A DNA stretch of 33,500 nt, from contig NZ_KE387028.1 in the NCBI RefSeq assembly GCF_000430045.1, forward strand, positions 49,307 to 82,806, given 5' to 3'. The position numbers were made by a program, and so were the translations under genes. The notes beneath the pieces were generated by a model. The model had not been told where the DNA came from. It saw nothing but the letters and a program-made list of their open reading frames with translations, and did no database searches. Source of the stretch: Calidithermus chliarophilus DSM 9957. GTDB lineage: Bacteria; Deinococcota; Deinococci; Deinococcales; Thermaceae. Shown here piece by piece: positions 30,600-33,500 of this stretch (positions are counted from its first letter, which is position 1; each line of letters starts with the position of its first letter).

Positions 30600-30605
30600 A
30601 GTATA
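30600..30605 (-). promoter_or_regulatory. -10 box for the 30578 gene
   Basis: TATACT on the minus strand, 22 bp before the ATG; no good -35. Confidence 0.4.
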
Positions 30606-30705
30606 TCTATTCCATCCGGTGCTTTCGGCATCCCCGGCCGAGGCGCTGCCGGGGGAGCTCCAGGACCACAACCCCCACCGACCGCCCCGCGGGGGCGGTT
30701 ATTGT

Positions 30706-30714
30706 TGCTATACT
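30706..30714 (+). promoter_or_regulatory. Extended -10 promoter of the helicase gene
   Basis: TGCTATACT, with TATACT at 30709-30714, 23 bp before the ATG. An ACCGCCCC/GGGGCGGT hairpin (30681-30699) precedes it and may insulate the divergent transcripts. No good -35. Confidence 0.5.
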
Positions 30715-30737
30715 TGCTCTTGATAGGAGGTAAAGGC

Positions 30738-32690
30738 ATGAACCAACAAGAGCAGGCCATGCGGCACCTCGAGGGACCGGCCCTGGTCTTCGCCGGCGCG
30801 GGGGCGGGCAAGACCCGCACCCTCACCCACCGGGTCAAGCACCTCGTCGAGGCGGGGGTAGACCCCTACGGCATCACCCTGGTGACCTTCACCAACAAGG
30901 CCGCCGGGGAGATGAAGGAGCGCATCGCGCGCCTGCTGGAGGCCCCCCTGGCCGAGGCGGTGTGGGTCGGCACCTTCCACCGCTTCTGCCTGCAGGCGCT
31001 GCAGGTCTACGGCAGCGAGGTCGGCGTGACGCAGGTGCGGGTGCTGGACGCTACCGAGCAGCAGCGGCTGGCCGAGCGCCTCATCGAGGCCCTCTTCCCC
31101 AAGCGCAAGCCCGACGGCTTCACGGCCCGCGCCGCGCTGGGCGCGGTGAGCCGGGCGGCCAACAGCGGCTGGGACGACGTGCAGCTGGCGACGATGTACG
31201 CCGACCTCACCGAGAAGATCGTCAACTTCCGGTGGGCCTACGCCGACGCCAAGAAGGAGCTGGGCGTGCTGGACTACGACGACCTGCTGCTGCAGGGGGT
31301 GAGGCTGTTCAAGCTGAGCCACTCCGCGGCGGCCATGGCGCGGCGGCGCTGCGTGCAGCTGATGGTCGACGAGTTCCAGGACACCAACGCGGTGCAGCTG
31401 GAGCTGGTGCGGGCCATCGCCCCCGGGGCCAGCCCCAACCTGATGGTCGTGGGCGACCCCGACCAGTCCATCTACGGGTGGCGCGGGGCCGATTTCCGCA
31501 CCATCCTGCGCTTCCGGCAGCTCTACCCCACGGCCAGGGTCTACGGGCTGTACGCCAACTACCGCTCGCAGGCCCACGTGGTCCGGCTGGCCAACCAGGT
31601 GATCCGGGGCAACCGCGAGCGCAAGCCCGAGGAGCAGCTCCCGGTGCGCGAGGCCGGCGAGCCGCCGCTGCTGGTCAAGGCCCAGACCCGCGAGGAGGAG
31701 GCGCGCTTCGTGGCCGACGCCGTGGCCTTCAGCCACGAGCAGGGCGTGCCCTACGAGGAGATGGCCGTGCTGATGCGGGCCAACTTCCTCTCCCTCGAGG
31801 TCGAGCGGGCGCTGCGGGAGCGCAAGATCCCCTACCAGCTCGTGGCCACCAGCTCCTTCTACGAGCGGCGCGAGGTCCAGCTGGTCCTCACTGCCCTCAA
31901 GGCCCTGCTGCAGCCGGATCCGCTCAACGTGGGCTTTTTGGTCGAGGAGCTCGTCGAGGGCGCGGGCGCGGCGGGGGTGAGCAAGGTGCTCGAGGAGGGC
32001 AGGGTCCGCGGGCTCGGCCCGCTGGAGGCCTTCTGCGACCCCGCCTGCCTCAAGGGCCTGCGCACCGAGCAGGCCCGGCAGGACGCCCGCCACCTGGCCT
32101 CGGCCCTGCGCTGCCACGCTCCCTACATCCACACCGCCCCCCCGCGGGAGGTGCTGGAGGAGCTGCTGGAGGGCATCGGTTTCGCCGCCTTCCTGGCGCG
32201 CGAGGCCGACGGGTCGGCGGAGGCCCTCCTCAGCCGCGAGCGCAACGTCGAAGCCCTGCTGGAGCAGGTCCAGCGCTGGCGGGAGAAGAACCCCGACGCG
32301 CCGCTGGGCGACCTGCTGAGCGCGCTGTCGCTGGAGGCCGTCGAGAGCGCCCCCGAAGGCCGCGGGGTGCGGCTCATGACCGTGCACGCCTCGAAGGGCA
32401 TGGAGTTCAGCGTGGTCTTCCTCTTCGGCTTCAACCAGGGGGTCTTCCCCCTGCGCAAGGCCCAGGACGACCTCGAGGCCCTAGAGGAGGAGCGCCGGCT
32501 GTTCTACGTGGCGGTGACGCGCGCCAAGGAGCGGCTGTTCCTGTCGTGCTCGCTCAAGAGCCCCAAGGGCGCCCAAAGCCCCTCGCCCTTCCTCGCCGAG
32601 GTGCAGCTCGAGCAGCTCGACTACGACCCCGCCCTCGGCTTCCACGGCCGCGGCGCCACCCGCGCCGCGGCGGCGCTGTTGAGCCTGTAG
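30738..32690 (+). CDS. UvrD/PcrA-like superfamily 1 DNA helicase, 650 aa
   Basis: ATG 30738 with AGGAGGT upstream; the frame is open further upstream but that part is low-complexity. SF1A motifs in order: Q-like motif (MNQQEQAMRHLEGP), Walker A AGAGAGKT (19-26), TFTNKAAGEMKERI (Ia), VGTFHRFCLQAL, DYDDLL, Walker B VDEFQD, GDPDQSIYGWRGAD (III), YANYRSQ (IV), VRLMTVHASKGMEF (V) and RRLFYVAVTRAK (VI). It unwinds DNA 3' to 5', in repair or in replication of rolling-circle replicons. Length is slightly below housekeeping UvrD. As an accessory copy it may serve replication of the element. Its ribosome binding site matches the small RNA. Confidence 0.92.
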   Translation: MNQQEQAMRHLEGPALVFAGAGAGKTRTLTHRVKHLVEAGVDPYGITLVTFTNKAAGEMKERIARLLEAPLAEAVWVGTFHRFCLQALQVYGSEVGVTQVRVLDATEQQRLAERLIEALFPKRKPDGFTARAALGAVSRAANSGWDDVQLATMYADLTEKIVNFRWAYADAKKELGVLDYDDLLLQGVRLFKLSHSAAAMARRRCVQLMVDEFQDTNAVQLELVRAIAPGASPNLMVVGDPDQSIYGWRGADFRTILRFRQLYPTARVYGLYANYRSQAHVVRLANQVIRGNRERKPEEQLPVREAGEPPLLVKAQTREEEARFVADAVAFSHEQGVPYEEMAVLMRANFLSLEVERALRERKIPYQLVATSSFYERREVQLVLTALKALLQPDPLNVGFLVEELVEGAGAAGVSKVLEEGRVRGLGPLEAFCDPACLKGLRTEQARQDARHLASALRCHAPYIHTAPPREVLEELLEGIGFAAFLAREADGSAEALLSRERNVEALLEQVQRWREKNPDAPLGDLLSALSLEAVESAPEGRGVRLMTVHASKGMEFSVVFLFGFNQGVFPLRKAQDDLEALEEERRLFYVAVTRAKERLFLSCSLKSPKGAQSPSPFLAEVQLEQLDYDPALGFHGRGATRAAAALLSL

Positions 32691-32711
32691 GGCATAGCCA
32701 CAGCCTGGAGC

Positions 32712-32740
32712 AGCCCCCGGTCAAATGACCGGGGGCTCTT
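32712..32740 (+). terminator. Intrinsic terminator after the helicase gene
   Basis: AGCCCCCGGTCA (32712-32723), AA, TGACCGGGGGCT (32726-32737): a 12-bp perfect stem followed by CTTTCC. Confidence 0.85.
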
Positions 32741-32764
32741 TCCGTGGGTGGCATAATACAGGCT

Positions 32765-33094
32765 ATGTCCAGCATGCCCAGCCTATGGAAGAAAGTCCTG
32801 GAAGCCGCCGACGAAAACTTGGTCCGGGAACTGGTCCACAGCCTCAAGGCCGAGGAGGCCGAGGCGATCTGCGGGCGAGGGATCGCGGCCGTCGCGGCCT
32901 ACGCCCTTCCCCGCGCCGAGCCGCCCGACCTGCTGGCCTTCCTGGAGATGGACGCCCGCCCGGCGGTGCTGTGGCGCGGGGAGGAGCGGGTGATGGAGGG
33001 GGAGCTGCTGGAGATCGCCCTCCACGTCGAGGAGCACCCCGACCCCGGCTACCGCCTGGAGCTGGTCCGGGAGGCCGAACCCGTTGCCCGCTGA
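32765..33094 (+). CDS. Hypothetical protein, 109 aa
   Basis: ATG 32765, seven bases after CATAAT, a good -10, so the message is probably leaderless; the longer frame from 32744 starts upstream of that box. Residues 1-50 are helical and acidic (WKKVLEAADENLVRELVHSL, KAEEAEAICGRGIAAVAAYA), then strands AVLWRGEERVMEG and LLEIALHVEEHPDPGYRLEL. Soluble, no recognised family. It is followed after 45 bp by another unknown gene with its own strong ribosome binding site. Confidence 0.65.
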   Translation: MSSMPSLWKKVLEAADENLVRELVHSLKAEEAEAICGRGIAAVAAYALPRAEPPDLLAFLEMDARPAVLWRGEERVMEGELLEIALHVEEHPDPGYRLELVREAEPVAR

Positions 33095-33139
33095 GGGGTG
33101 CTGAGGTAAGCTGGAACGGACACGGAATCAGGAGGCCCC

Positions 33140-33500
33140 ATGACCTACCACGTTTCCCGTATTCAGTTCCAGGACACCGTTTACGACGACCCTCAGGGCC
33201 AACCCAGCTACGTCGCCATCACCCGCGACGACGAGCTGGTGTGCCTGGTCTGCCCCTACGAGGGCAGCACCCCGGCCGACCTCGAGTACGCCCGGCAGCT
33301 CGCGCTGCGCCTGGAGCTGACCCACGGCGTGCCCACCGACGTGCTCGAGGCGCTCGCGGAGCGGAAATTCACCCAGTACGAGCGCAACCGCATGCTCGAG
33401 GCACTGCGGAGCTTCGTGTCCCTCGCGCTGCGCACGTCCCGCGTGCCCACCCGCCACCTGCGCCCGGGCGAGGAGCTGCCGGCCGGCGCCGGCCGGCGCC
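33140..33500 (+). CDS. Hypothetical protein, N-terminal part (cut by window edge)
   Basis: ATG 33140 with AGGAGG four bases upstream; open to the right edge (at least 120 codons). Begins MTYHVSRIQFQDTVYDD, then QPSYVAITRDDELVCLVCPY, DLEYARQLALRLELTHGVPT and a helical part ending at RHLRPGEELPAG. A beta-rich start and helical second half; no family recognised. Confidence 0.6.
   Translation, partial: MTYHVSRIQFQDTVYDDPQGQPSYVAITRDDELVCLVCPYEGSTPADLEYARQLALRLELTHGVPTDVLEALAERKFTQYERNRMLEALRSFVSLALRTSRVPTRHLRPGEELPAGAGRR
33481..33500. repeat. Tandem palindromic 10-mers at the window end
   Basis: GGCCGGCGCC twice in tandem. It is GC-only and self-complementary; it may be coding or an assembly-end effect. 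Confidence 0.6.

Noticed and set aside
30681-30699. ACCGCCCC/GGGGCGGT hairpin as a terminator
   Set aside because: The tail TTATTGTT is a poor U-tract and no plus-strand gene precedes it; may only insulate divergent promoters.
30303-30737. 145-residue N-terminal extension of the helicase frame
   Set aside because: Low-complexity, antisense to the 30108-30578 gene and its promoter; the ATG at 30738 has an ideal ribosome binding site and sits correctly before the Q-like motif.

Overview
The window looks like an accessory region (plasmid, megaplasmid or genomic island) of a thermophilic Deinococcota bacterium, most likely Thermaceae (Meiothermus/Thermus type). The evidence is high GC, very frequent CTCGAG, many tight GTG/TTG starts, several leaderless-looking promoters (a -10 box 5-7 nt before the start codon) and insertion-sequence debris of types common in that group. 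No tRNA, rRNA or CRISPR array was seen.

Region 1 (1-1050): the N-terminus of a possible tyrosine recombinase and two unknown element genes, closed by a perfect 16-bp inverted repeat. Region 2 (1039-8520, minus strand): a compact, visibly lower-GC operon for a class III lanthipeptide. It holds a 45-residue precursor at 8212-8349, too short for ordinary gene calling, an ABC exporter, a LanKC-type synthetase (lyase-kinase-cyclase) broken by a 7-bp tandem duplication, and a pair of M16 peptidases, one with HxxEH and one without, that probably remove the leader. Region 3 (8578-9641): a decayed CD-NTase (CBASS-type) gene and a G-quadruplex/C-tract block.

Region 4 (9642-22326): metal homeostasis. 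A minus-strand operon (Zn/Cd P-type ATPase, LspA, CDF exporter, a 16-codon ORF, DUF305) lies next to an ArsR/SmtB repressor, and closely similar 14-bp operators occur before the ATPase and in a divergent promoter near 16.9 kb. A DUF3105 gene, small membrane and secreted proteins, CopC, PCuAC and SCO1 point to copper handling. A DtxR/MntR-like protein lacking its DNA-binding domain, a Tat-exported multicopper oxidase and a ZIP transporter follow. A Tn3 transposase remnant and a 127-bp MITE have damaged genes here.

Region 5 (22326-26300): remnants of IS5- and ISAs1-family elements, a metallophosphoesterase-STAND NTPase (likely defence) split by a one-base frameshift, and a response-regulator fragment. 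Region 6 (26299-33500): unknown genes of the mobile element, two proteins built from a repeated HTH module plus a ribbon-helix-helix domain, a UvrD/PcrA-like helicase and a candidate small RNA (28041-28131). The RNA has its own promoter, a pseudoknot and a terminator, and carries a 10-11 nt sequence perfectly complementary to the Shine-Dalgarno regions of three genes in this same region.

The strongest candidates for something new are the lanthipeptide operon and the anti-Shine-Dalgarno RNA with its neighbouring HTH-RHH genes. All functional names come from reading motifs; no database search was run.
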